From positions 1 to 18,118 of the forward strand of contig JAAZNH010000212.1 in NCBI GenBank assembly GCA_012798365.1: a DNA stretch of 18,118 nucleotides, in the 5' to 3' direction. Positions 6,081 to 13,866 of the stretch are shown here, one piece after another. Position 1 is the stretch's first letter. Every line of letters begins with the position of its first letter. A program made the position numbers and the translations under genes. The notes under the pieces were generated by a model that was not told the origin of the DNA, did no database searches, and saw nothing but the letters and a program-made list of their open reading frames with translations. Source of the DNA: Methanomicrobiales archaeon. Its GTDB lineage: Archaea > Halobacteriota > Methanomicrobia > Methanomicrobiales > Methanospirillaceae.

Positions 6081-7547
6081 TTACAGGGGCGGGAGAACAC
6101 CGGTTCCTGCGGCAAGGCTGAAGAAGACTGCTGCTTTGCACCCGTCACCCTGGCTGCAGCAGAGCTTTCCTGTTGGATCGTCGCAACACCGCCCGTTGCC
6201 GACACAGTGGAACCCGGCAGGGCAGGTTGCACCGCAGCCGCCGCAGTTCTTCCGGTCCGTAACCGCATTGACCTCACAACCGTCAGAAAAGACACCATTG
6301 CAGTTGAGGTACCCGTCCTGGCATTTCATCAGCAGGGGTGTGGCTTCAGAGGGTGAGCAGGTACCTCCGTTGCACTGGACCGGCTGGGCGTGGGGTGGCT
6401 GGAAGCAGACCTTCCCGCATGCACCGCAGTTGGCGGGATCCGTATTCAGGACCGCACATTTCCATGCTGCAACTCCTCCGGAAATTCCGCTTCCGCTACC
6501 ACCACCAATCGATGGGTTCCCTCCCGCCATGGATGCGGTACCCGAGCTGCCCGCGCCGGCTTTCATTGCTTCAGTATTTGCCGCAGGGTTACATGCCGTG
6601 GATCCGGTCGGGCACGACTGAGTACAGGCACCGTTGTGACAGTATTCGCCGGTATTGCAGGCATTGCCGCACATGGAGCAGTGGTTTGCACTCTCCTCAA
6701 CATTCGTCTCGCACCCGTCTGAGGCATCCTTGTTGCAGTCAGAATACCGGGTGAGGCAGTTCATCGTGCACTTCCCGGCAACACACGCGCTCCGGGCATG
6801 CTGGGTAGCAAGGTCATACGACGGGCAGATATTGCCAAGCGCGCCGCAGTTGTTGATATCCGTGGTGGTGTCAACCGTGACAGTGCTTTGGGCTGCTGTG
6901 GTCGTGGTAACAACATTGGGAGAACTGCCACCCCGGGTCAGGGTCGTGACCGGGTTTGCAAGATCGCCTTTTGTGATCTCTGCCCCGGAATTCGTGGAAT
7001 ACGGCAGCGGGGTTGTCTGGAGTGCGTCACCGATTGCAAAGTCCACCGATGATGTCGCACCATCTCCATTGATAGTCAGCTTCTGCCGGCCCTTGCCCCA
7101 GCCGGAGTCCGGTTTCTGGAACTCCACAATGAACCGCCCGAAGTCCCCGCCAGCCTGCTTCTCGACCTTCGTTACCTCGCGGCCGTTCTCGACATAAACC
7201 CAGCTCACCGTGATCGGGTCGCCCTTCTTGAAGTTGTCATAAATGACGAAGAAGTAAACCGAGCCGCCGCTCTGCGGGAAGGTGATCACCTTGTCCTTTG
7301 GCATGTTGTTGGTATCAAGACCGGTTGTTATCAGGGGCTCGATAATCCGGGCCGGCTGGCCGTTGTTGGATGTCGGGTCGCCATAGGTTGCCTTGAACCA
7401 GTCGATCGCTTTCTGTTCATCAGAGGAGGCACCAAACGCTGTGCCGAAATCCCCGACTTTCTGTTGGGCCGTGACATCCGCACACCCGCTCGACAGGACA
7501 AGCAGGATAACGCACGATACTGCAAGGAAAGAGACCAGATGCTTCAT
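6081..7547 (-). CDS. Predicted Cys-rich lipoprotein with Ig-like N-domain and multiple NCGxCG-type modules
   Basis: The 488-residue protein has signal peptide 1-21 and lipobox LSSGC (Cys22). Residues 45-175 lack Cys and have a beta-strand pattern (KVITFPQSGGSVYFFVIYD, DPITVSWVYVENGREV, GRFIVEFQKPDSGWGKGRQKL), compatible with an Ig-like sandwich. A Thr-rich linker (200-230) leads to Cys modules at about 233-279, 288-319, 364-425 and 434-470, with NCGACGKVC, NCGGCGATC and two DGCE endings. A Gly/Ser/Ala-rich spacer (330-360) separates the second and third. After Cys22 it shares KVGDFG (30-35) with GVGNFG of the downstream lipoprotein, so the two genes are probably paralogues with exchanged middle domains. 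Its role is probably at the cell surface; substrate unknown. Confidence 0.88.
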   Translation of the reverse strand: MKHLVSFLAVSCVILLVLSSGCADVTAQQKVGDFGTAFGASSDEQKAIDWFKATYGDPTSNNGQPARIIEPLITTGLDTNNMPKDKVITFPQSGGSVYFFVIYDNFKKGDPITVSWVYVENGREVTKVEKQAGGDFGRFIVEFQKPDSGWGKGRQKLTINGDGATSSVDFAIGDALQTTPLPYSTNSGAEITKGDLANPVTTLTRGGSSPNVVTTTTAAQSTVTVDTTTDINNCGALGNICPSYDLATQHARSACVAGKCTMNCLTRYSDCNKDASDGCETNVEESANHCSMCGNACNTGEYCHNGACTQSCPTGSTACNPAANTEAMKAGAGSSGTASMAGGNPSIGGGSGSGISGGVAAWKCAVLNTDPANCGACGKVCFQPPHAQPVQCNGGTCSPSEATPLLMKCQDGYLNCNGVFSDGCEVNAVTDRKNCGGCGATCPAGFHCVGNGRCCDDPTGKLCCSQGDGCKAAVFFSLAAGTGVLPPL

Positions 7548-7578
7548 GGATTCACTACGTTTTTAGTGGGAGTCGGTG

Positions 7579-7586
7579 AATTTTAA
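7579..7586 (-). promoter_or_regulatory. Candidate TATA box for the 488-residue lipoprotein gene
   Basis: The minus strand reads TTAAAATT about 32-39 bases upstream of the ATG. It resembles the TTAAATTT element before the second lipoprotein gene, so each gene may have its own promoter. A CACTA/TAGTG hairpin (7553-7568) lies in the leader. The rest of 7548-7723 shows no gene. Confidence 0.45.
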
Positions 7587-7723
7587 CGTTGTTATTCGTT
7601 TCCGGGCAAAATCCGCCGGGATTCAAACGATTCCTCTTCTTTTACCAACAATCGTTATTCATGACAAAACCATGGATACCCAGGATTTCTCAATACCGGG
7701 CTCAAGGGCAAGGTAGCTCCTCG

Positions 7724-9037
7724 TTAGTACGGATAGAGAAGGAAAAAGGAGAGACAGAGAACGAAAAGGGCCCAGCAGGCAGCCGGGATCCCGCGGATCT
7801 TTCCCCGGACAACCGCAAAGAGCGGCCAGAGGACAAAGCCGGCACACATCCCGACACCGATGTTGTAGGTAAAACTCATCATCGCGATAACGGAAAAGGC
7901 CGGTATGATCTCCGCATAATCAGAGAAATCAAGACGGGTAACGGGTTCGAGCATCATCATCCCGACCAGGATCAGGACCGGGCCGGTGGCAAGGGATGGT
8001 ATCGCAGCAAAGAGCGGCGAGAAGAACAGGGCAAGCAGGAAGAGACCCCCTGCGACAACAGCAACCAGGCCGGTCCTGCCACCCTGCTCGATACCCGCTG
8101 CGGACTCGACAAAGACGCCGTTCGTGGTGGTGCCAAGAAGTGCACCGACAGTAGTAGCCAGCGCATCGGCAAGGAACGGACGCTCTACCTGCGGGAGATT
8201 TCCATCGTTATCAAGGAAGCCTGCACGGGCGCTGATCCCGATGAGACTTCCCATGGTGTCCAGAAATGCCATGGTGAAGAGGGAGAGGATAACCGGAAAC
8301 ATCCCTACTGTGAAGACACCTGCAATGTCAAGCTGAAGGAGTGTGGGGGAGAGGTCCGGGGGAAGGGATACAATCGACGTGGGCAGAGGCGAGAGGCCAA
8401 GGAGGAATGCAATACCGGCAGTGCCAAGAATGCCAAGAAGGATGGCCGCCTTTACCCGGCGGACCAGGAGAGCCCCGGTCAGGATAAAACCAACAATAGC
8501 AAGCCGTACGGCGGGATTATCCAGCTGTCCGATCTCGACGGGCACGCTTCCGCTCCCCGTTACGACAATCCCCGCTTCGATAAACCCGATGAATGCCAGA
8601 AAGAGACCGATCCCCGCGGCAAAACTGTATTTGAGCGATGTTGGGATCGCACTGCTCATAACTGAGCGCCAGCCAGAAAGAGTCAGGAGCGAGAGGAGAA
8701 TCCCGCTGACAAAGACCGCGCCAAGTGCTGTCTGCCAGGGGAAATGGAGAATGCCGACAACCGTGTATGCAACAAACGCATTCTCTCCCATGTAGGTGGC
8801 AACGGCAAACGGGCGGTTTGCATAGGCACCCATGATAACACAACCGAATGCCGCAGTCAGGATCGTGGCAATCATGCAGGCTTCAAAAGGGATCCCGGCT
8901 GCTTCCAAAATCGAGGGATTGACGATAATGATGTAGGCAATCGAAATGAACGTGACAATACCGGCAGTGACTTCCCGCCGGAGTGTCGAGCCATGTGCCG
9001 TGATTTTGAAAAGCCGGTCTGCCTCCTGAGCGAACAT
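7724..9037 (-). CDS. AzgA-type NCS2 purine permease (guanine/hypoxanthine-like)
   Basis: This 437-residue multi-helix secondary transporter takes up nucleobases with protons. Family hallmarks are GIVTFISIAYIIIVNPSIL (residues 26-44), GENAFVAYTVV, FLDTMGSLIGIS, the DALATTVGALLGTTTNG segment, and VESAAGIEQGGRTGL. These place it in the AzgA/PbuG group rather than the UraA/xanthine branch. Length is typical and at least ten hydrophobic segments can be seen. It stands alone on the minus strand. The exact purine (hypoxanthine, guanine or adenine) cannot be told from sequence. Confidence 0.92.
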   Translation of the reverse strand: MFAQEADRLFKITAHGSTLRREVTAGIVTFISIAYIIIVNPSILEAAGIPFEACMIATILTAAFGCVIMGAYANRPFAVATYMGENAFVAYTVVGILHFPWQTALGAVFVSGILLSLLTLSGWRSVMSSAIPTSLKYSFAAGIGLFLAFIGFIEAGIVVTGSGSVPVEIGQLDNPAVRLAIVGFILTGALLVRRVKAAILLGILGTAGIAFLLGLSPLPTSIVSLPPDLSPTLLQLDIAGVFTVGMFPVILSLFTMAFLDTMGSLIGISARAGFLDNDGNLPQVERPFLADALATTVGALLGTTTNGVFVESAAGIEQGGRTGLVAVVAGGLFLLALFFSPLFAAIPSLATGPVLILVGMMMLEPVTRLDFSDYAEIIPAFSVIAMMSFTYNIGVGMCAGFVLWPLFAVVRGKIRGIPAACWALFVLCLSFFLLYPY

Positions 9038-9115
9038 GGATATATGCGAGGTTGGCGTGAATGGGGTAAATGTGTTTGCTCATTTCCGGCGAAAAACCGG
9101 TCAAAGTTCGTAGGT

Positions 9116-9122
9116 AAAAAAA
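9116..9122 (-). terminator. Oligo-T terminator after the ABC exporter operon
   Basis: The minus strand carries seven T (9122-9116) 17 bases after the stop of the second exporter gene, upstream of the purine permease gene. This fits an archaeal T-tract terminator. Confidence 0.5.
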
Positions 9123-9138
9123 CAATAAAGGGGTTTGA

Positions 9139-10899
9139 TCAGGCCGCCTTTGTGATCCCGGCCAGCTTCCCGCGGAACTGGCTCATGTACATCGAATGAT
9201 AGAATCCCTGTTTTTCCATGAGCTGGGCGTGCGATCCCCGCTCGATGATCTGTCCTTTGTTGATAACGAGGATGGTGTCTGCATGGCGTATCGTTGCAAG
9301 GCGGTGGGCGATGATGAACGAGGTCTTCCCCTGCTGGAGCTGTAAAAGGCCGGCCTGGATAAGCTTCTCGGTCCGGGTATCCACGTTGCTTGTCGCCTCG
9401 TCAAGGATAAGGAGACGGGGATTTGCCACCATGGCCCGAGCGATGGTGAGCATTTGGCGCTGACCCTGGGAGAGGCTCCCGGCCCCGCCATCGGCAAGGA
9501 ACGTCTGGTAACCCTGCGGCTGGGCCATGATGAACCCGTCTGCCCCGGCCTGTTTTGCTGCGGCGATGCATTCCTCGTCGGTTGCCTCAGCCCGGGCATA
9601 CCGCAGGTTCTCCATGATGGTATCGGAGAAGAGGAACGGCTCCTGAAGCACCTGGGCAATCTGGATACGGAGGGTGTCCTGCTGCACAGAGTCGATCTTT
9701 GTCCCGTCGATGGCAATCGACCCGGACTGGATATCGTAATACCTTGTCAGGATGTTGATGATCGTGCTCTTGCCGGCCCCGGTCGGCCCGCAGAGCCCGA
9801 AGACCTGCCCGGGCGCTGCATGGAACGAGTTGTCCAAGAGCACAGTCCTTCCGGGAATATAGGCAAAGTCCACGTGATCGAAGATCACGTCACCGCGGAC
9901 TTTCGGCATGGCAGATGCCCCGGGCCTGTCAGCAACGACCGGCGTTTCGTCAAGGATGGCAAAGACCCTGCCCGCCCCCGCAATGGCATTCATCAGCATG
10001 GAATACGACATGAAGACATGCGAGAGCGGACCGGTGATCCCGCGGGAGAGGCCAAGGAACGAGACAAGGAGCCCGAGATCGAACCTCCCCATTACAACAA
10101 TTACTCCGCCGATACCGAGCAGCAGGACGGACTGGAGGTTGGTGCTCGTGATGGATATCGGCAAGGTGATGAGTGCCGTGAACGAGGCCTTCCCGCCGGC
10201 CCGGGCTGCGTCCCGGGAGACCTTTGAGAACTCCTCCACGCTCCGGCCTTCCTGCATGAATGCCAGGACCACCTTCTGCCCCTCGATATGCTCCTCAGCA
10301 TACCCGTTCAGGGTCGAGATATGCTCCTGCAGGACAGAGAAGGCAGGTTTGGAGATCCGGCTGACAACCCAGATAAAGATACTCAGGGCAACGAGAACCG
10401 CGTAGACCAGGATGGTCAACCGGACCGAGAGCCAGAGCATGAATGCGGTAATCACGACAATACTGACAACCGCCTGCATGACGTTCTGGAAGGCGTTTGA
10501 GAAGAACTGATCGATGACATCGATATCGCTTGTCACCCGGCTCATCAGCTGGCCGATAGGCTGCCGATCAAAGAAATTGAGCGAGAGTGACTGCATGTGA
10601 TCGAAGAGTTCTGTGCGGAGATCACAGAGGGCCTGCTGGCTCACCGCGGCAAAAATGCGCTGGCCCAGCATCCCGGTAATGAACATCAGGATGGAGAAGA
10701 AAAGGAGGAGGAGCACGGAACGTTCCAGTCCTTCCATGTTGCCCGCAACGATATCGTTTGTTGCGGTACCCATGATGAGCGGCAGGATTGCCTGGAAGAC
10801 GGCAAAGAGGGCCATCAGGAAGGTGGCAGCCCAGAATTTTCCGCTATACCGTGTCAGGTACCGGATCAACCGCCGTACGGCTCCCTGTTTGTCTGTCAT
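9139..10899 (-). CDS. Heterodimeric ABC exporter subunit (canonical ATPase half)
   Basis: The 586-residue half-transporter has six hydrophobic segments (about 20-300) then a nucleotide-binding domain: Walker A GPTGAGKST (371-379), signature LSQGQ (476-480), Walker B LLILDE with catalytic Glu501, D-loop SNVD, switch His532. The first Gly of the usual LSGGQ is changed to Gln, as in TM288-like subunits. The start at 10899 is chosen because its ATG overlaps the stop of the upstream exporter gene (ATGA); the reading frame extends 23 codons further upstream, but only over that gene's end. It should pair with the upstream product to export drugs, peptides or lipids from the cytoplasm. Substrate unknown. 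Confidence 0.93.
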   Translation of the reverse strand: MTDKQGAVRRLIRYLTRYSGKFWAATFLMALFAVFQAILPLIMGTATNDIVAGNMEGLERSVLLLLFFSILMFITGMLGQRIFAAVSQQALCDLRTELFDHMQSLSLNFFDRQPIGQLMSRVTSDIDVIDQFFSNAFQNVMQAVVSIVVITAFMLWLSVRLTILVYAVLVALSIFIWVVSRISKPAFSVLQEHISTLNGYAEEHIEGQKVVLAFMQEGRSVEEFSKVSRDAARAGGKASFTALITLPISITSTNLQSVLLLGIGGVIVVMGRFDLGLLVSFLGLSRGITGPLSHVFMSYSMLMNAIAGAGRVFAILDETPVVADRPGASAMPKVRGDVIFDHVDFAYIPGRTVLLDNSFHAAPGQVFGLCGPTGAGKSTIINILTRYYDIQSGSIAIDGTKIDSVQQDTLRIQIAQVLQEPFLFSDTIMENLRYARAEATDEECIAAAKQAGADGFIMAQPQGYQTFLADGGAGSLSQGQRQMLTIARAMVANPRLLILDEATSNVDTRTEKLIQAGLLQLQQGKTSFIIAHRLATIRHADTILVINKGQIIERGSHAQLMEKQGFYHSMYMSQFRGKLAGITKAA

Positions 10900-12674
10900 G
10901 CTGCAGCACCCCCTGCTGCGGGCACACTGCCAAGTTGTGAGGAATAGATTTCCTGGTACTCCGGACATGTTTTCAGGAGTTCTGCATGGTTGCCGGACGC
11001 AATAATCCGGCCTTTCTCCATGATGAGAATGCGGTCGGCAGTAATCACGGAGCTGATCCGCTGGGCAATGATGATCCGTGTTGTCTTTTCCATGAGACCC
11101 CCGATAGCGTCCTGGATGGCAGCTTCCGTCACGACATCGCAGGCACTCGTACTGTCATCAAGGATCAGCACCTTCGGGTTCCGGGCAAGGGCCCGGGCAA
11201 TAGCAAGCCGCTGGCGCTGCCCACCCGAGAAGTTCTCTCCCCGTCGGGCAACGTAGCTGTCGTACTGGTCCGGGATATTCATCACAAAGGAATCCGCATC
11301 AGCAGCCCGGGCAATGACATGCATCCGGTCATCGGTCATACCTGGCATGCCATATGTGACTGTATCACGAAGCGTCCCCGAGAAGAGAACGGGTTCCTGC
11401 TGGCAGATGCTGACAATGGACCGCAGATCCGTAAGGGATATCTGCCGGACATCAACCCCGTCAATCGTTACCCTTCCTTGCGTCACATCATAAAACCGGG
11501 GGATGAGGGAGACCAGCGTGGACTTGCCGGACCCGGTAGCCCCGAGAATGCCCACAGTCTGGCCGGGCTCTGCGATGAAACTGATATCGGAGAGGACCGG
11601 TTTTGCGGCGGTCCCATCAGCAGTACGGTAGCCGAACGAGACATGATCGAACACCACGCGGCCCTGTGCTTTCCCGACATCAACGGCCACCGGCTTTTCC
11701 GGAGGACGTATCTCGGGAACGGCATCAAGTACTTCGAAGATCCGCACGAGTGAGGCATCTGCCGATGAGGCCAGCGGCAGGATGATGGAAAGGAGGTAGA
11801 CCGGGACGAGGATGAAGATGAGGTACTGGGCTGCCGCGGTCACATCCCCGATATTCATGCCACTACCGGCAATTGCCTGGCTCCCGCCGATGAAGTAAAT
11901 CGCAGTGATCCCAAGGTAAAGGATCAGGGTGTTGGCCGGGGTAATATACGCGAGCATATACTGGGGGACCGTTGCTGCTGTGCGGAGATTCTCGGCAACG
12001 GACCCGAATTTCTCCTTCTCGTGCGCCTGCCGGACAAATGCCTTGACCACCCGGATCCCGGCAAGCGCTTCCCGGAGCGTGTGGTTCACTTCATCGATCC
12101 GTTTGTCCTTGGTGATATATTTCGGCTGGACAATAACCAGGTAGGCGAGGAGAAGGAGGGCCAGCGCAACAAGGACGCCGAACGTGATCGGCAGGATGGA
12201 GGGCATATTGATGGAAATGAGGACGATGGTGCCCAGGAGGAAAAAGGGGACAATGGGAAAGGTCAGGACGAGCTGGATGGTTGCGTTTTTGACTGTCAGG
12301 ACATCAGTCGTCAGCCGGATCAGCAGATCACTTGACCGGAAGCGATCGATATTGCCATGCGAGAGAGTCTGAATCTTCGCATATTCGGCAACCCTCAGGT
12401 GGTGGGCTGCATATTCCCCAGCCCAGACTGCGATTGCCGTGTTGGCCACGAACGCGAGACAGCCGATGATGGCGGCAATGAGCATCTGTTCGCCGTAATG
12501 GAAGATCGCACTGGTATCTCCCTTATTGATGCCTTCGTTGATGAGGTTGGCACTCAGGGTCGGGATGACCAGTGTCATGATGGTCAGGACGAGGCTGAGC
12601 AGGATCGAGAGGACAATCCATTTCTTGTGCCCGGCAAAGAAGGACCAGAGCCGGAGATAGTTCTGCAGGTTCAT
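10896..12674 (-). CDS. Heterodimeric ABC exporter subunit (degenerate ATPase half)
   Basis: The 592-residue half-transporter has the type IV exporter membrane domain (1-310), then Walker A GATGSGKST (378-386), Gln425/426 in the Q-loop region, signature FSGGQ (482-486), and Walker B LILDD in which the catalytic Glu is Asp507. The switch His is Gln538 (IIIAQRISS). Both changes mark the non-hydrolysing site known from TM287 and related heterodimers. The start at 12674 is preferred: GGGAG lies 8 bases upstream, and a TATA-like ACTATATC near 12721-12731 would begin transcription after the in-frame ATG at 12710. It is divergent from the CARF-like regulator gene. Confidence 0.93.
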   Translation of the reverse strand: MNLQNYLRLWSFFAGHKKWIVLSILLSLVLTIMTLVIPTLSANLINEGINKGDTSAIFHYGEQMLIAAIIGCLAFVANTAIAVWAGEYAAHHLRVAEYAKIQTLSHGNIDRFRSSDLLIRLTTDVLTVKNATIQLVLTFPIVPFFLLGTIVLISINMPSILPITFGVLVALALLLLAYLVIVQPKYITKDKRIDEVNHTLREALAGIRVVKAFVRQAHEKEKFGSVAENLRTAATVPQYMLAYITPANTLILYLGITAIYFIGGSQAIAGSGMNIGDVTAAAQYLIFILVPVYLLSIILPLASSADASLVRIFEVLDAVPEIRPPEKPVAVDVGKAQGRVVFDHVSFGYRTADGTAAKPVLSDISFIAEPGQTVGILGATGSGKSTLVSLIPRFYDVTQGRVTIDGVDVRQISLTDLRSIVSICQQEPVLFSGTLRDTVTYGMPGMTDDRMHVIARAADADSFVMNIPDQYDSYVARRGENFSGGQRQRLAIARALARNPKVLILDDSTSACDVVTEAAIQDAIGGLMEKTTRIIIAQRISSVITADRILIMEKGRIIASGNHAELLKTCPEYQEIYSSQLGSVPAAGGAAA

Positions 12675-12718
12675 TTCCACGTCTCCCGGATCGGATAGTG
12701 TGCAATACATGCAGAGAG

Positions 12719-12810
12719 CTGATATAGTTAACCCGGACCCGGCCAGGCGCTGCAGGACTGCATGCCGACCAGCAACAATTTATAAAAACTTTTTTAATAA
12801 TTTAAAGGAC
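12719..12810. promoter_or_regulatory. Divergent promoter region between ABC exporter and CARF-like regulator
   Basis: Minus strand: TTAACTATATC (12731-12721), about 50 bases before the exporter ATG. Plus strand: TTTATAAAA (12779-12787), 32 bases before ATG 12819, and AAGGAC (12805-12810), a ribosome site 8 bases from the ATG. The TATA boxes are about 50 bases apart, so one bound regulator could affect both genes. No strong operator palindrome was found in between; short GC-rich repeats (CCCGGACCCGG) are present. Confidence 0.6.
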
Positions 12811-12818
12811 GTTAAATC

Positions 12819-13667
12819 ATGCAGACGAGTATCCACATCATCACCGCAGGCAATGATATTGCACCTGCTTATGCCAGGACCCTCCGCGAGAGGCCCGACA
12901 TCACCCGCACCTACATCTTCGCGGATACCGAACTGTACACCAACAGCACCCGGGACACACCGGAGATGCGGGCGCAGAAGGAATCGGCACGTCATGCCGT
13001 GAATAGGGTGAAGGATCATGCAGCCTCCCTTGGGATCCCGGCATCTCTTGTGTACGTTATTCCACCGGCGGATTGTTCTGCCCGCGATGCGGTTTTGAAG
13101 ATTAACCAGGAATATCCGTCAGCAACATTCTCATTCAACCTGTCGGCCGGGCCCAAAGATATGGCCCTCGCCCTCTTCCTTGTCTCGCTCTGGATACACG
13201 GGGAGACCACGTATGCTTATGAAGGGACCGGAGGGGTGCGGGAGAGAAAGATCCTGCCCGTGCCCAAGATTTCCGCTGAGACGATTTCTGCAAACCCCAA
13301 TTATATGAAGATTCTCGCAACACTTGCCAGAACTCCGGGAAAACCGGAGGAGCAACCGGATTCACGTCTCCTCCCCCGGTCGTATCTCTTCACCCAGCTT
13401 GCCGGGTTCTATATCCCGGTACGGAAAAAAGGGGTGAAAGTCGCGGAGAACCGGACCGGAAAAACCGACCTGTTCACCGGTAAACATGCGGTGCTCCACG
13501 AACTGTCGCAGGGAACGCTCTCAAGTATCCTGAACACGCTTGTTGGAGGGGATTTAATCCGGGAGATCACCAGCCCGGATGGCAACCGCAAGGAGAAATT
13601 CTATACTATCACCGCAGCGGGCAGGCTGGCCCTGCTTCTCGCTGAGCTGCAGCCGCGAAAAACATGA
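12819..13667 (+). CDS. CARF-like domain / winged-helix DNA-binding protein
   Basis: The 282-residue protein begins with a Rossmann-like strand IHIITAGND (5-13). FSFNLSAGPKDMALALF (104-120) matches the second conserved nucleotide-contact segment of CARF-type domains (NxTGGTKxM-like, here NLSAGPKDM). The C-terminal 190-282 has the winged-helix pattern of MarR/ArsR-like proteins: LSSILNTLVGGDLIREI as helices and EKFYTITAAGRLALLLAEL as wing and last helix. The layout resembles Csa3 and the archaeal DUF6293 group, but no CRISPR locus is present in the window. It probably senses a nucleotide-type ligand and regulates transcription, perhaps of the divergent ABC exporter. That link is inferred from position. 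Confidence 0.75.
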   Translation: MQTSIHIITAGNDIAPAYARTLRERPDITRTYIFADTELYTNSTRDTPEMRAQKESARHAVNRVKDHAASLGIPASLVYVIPPADCSARDAVLKINQEYPSATFSFNLSAGPKDMALALFLVSLWIHGETTYAYEGTGGVRERKILPVPKISAETISANPNYMKILATLARTPGKPEEQPDSRLLPRSYLFTQLAGFYIPVRKKGVKVAENRTGKTDLFTGKHAVLHELSQGTLSSILNTLVGGDLIREITSPDGNRKEKFYTITAAGRLALLLAELQPRKT

Positions 13668-13680
13668 GTAAAATGGTTAT

Positions 13681-13866
13681 CTGATTATCAGGTGTTCAGT
13701 TGATTGTCAGTTCTGCATTTGACAATATTCATCCTCTTCTCGCCGGAGAATTCCGCAGCGGGCGCCAGGGAGCGGTCCCGGGCTGAACGAACGATGCGAG
13801 AGGTGTTCGCATCAGCGTGCAGCCAGCGTTGCCGGCCCTTCACACATTCCCGGCCGGCAATGCTGG
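13681..13866. repeat. Inverted-repeat-rich convergent region (four hairpins)
   Basis: Between the convergent CARF-like and CPBP genes lie CTGAT-T-ATCAG (13681-13691), ATTGTCA/TGACAAT (13703-13726, 10-base loop), GATGCGA/TCGCATC (13793-13813, 7-base loop) and a long stem 13823-13837 with 13852-13866 (15 pairs, one G-U if read as plus-strand RNA). The last stem encloses the stop codon of the CPBP gene. No protein gene is convincing here. Confidence 0.6.

Noticed and set aside
6081..6160. Possible frameshift at the C-terminus of the 488-residue lipoprotein (tail AAVFFSLAAGTGVLPPL)
   Set aside because: The tail is odd after the Cys modules, but no continuation of a module was found in another frame, so a natural end is more likely.
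7589..8665. A 358-codon plus-strand open frame opposite the purine permease
   Set aside because: Its translation is highly charged and low in pattern, overlaps a clear AzgA-type gene over almost its full length, and is expected from GC-rich antisense codons.
9454..10227. Long plus-strand frame opposite the ABC exporter ATPase/membrane region
   Set aside because: Antisense shadow of a well-supported exporter gene, with no domain or start signals.
10986..11753. Long plus-strand frame opposite the second exporter subunit
   Set aside because: Same reason: antisense to clear Walker and signature motifs.
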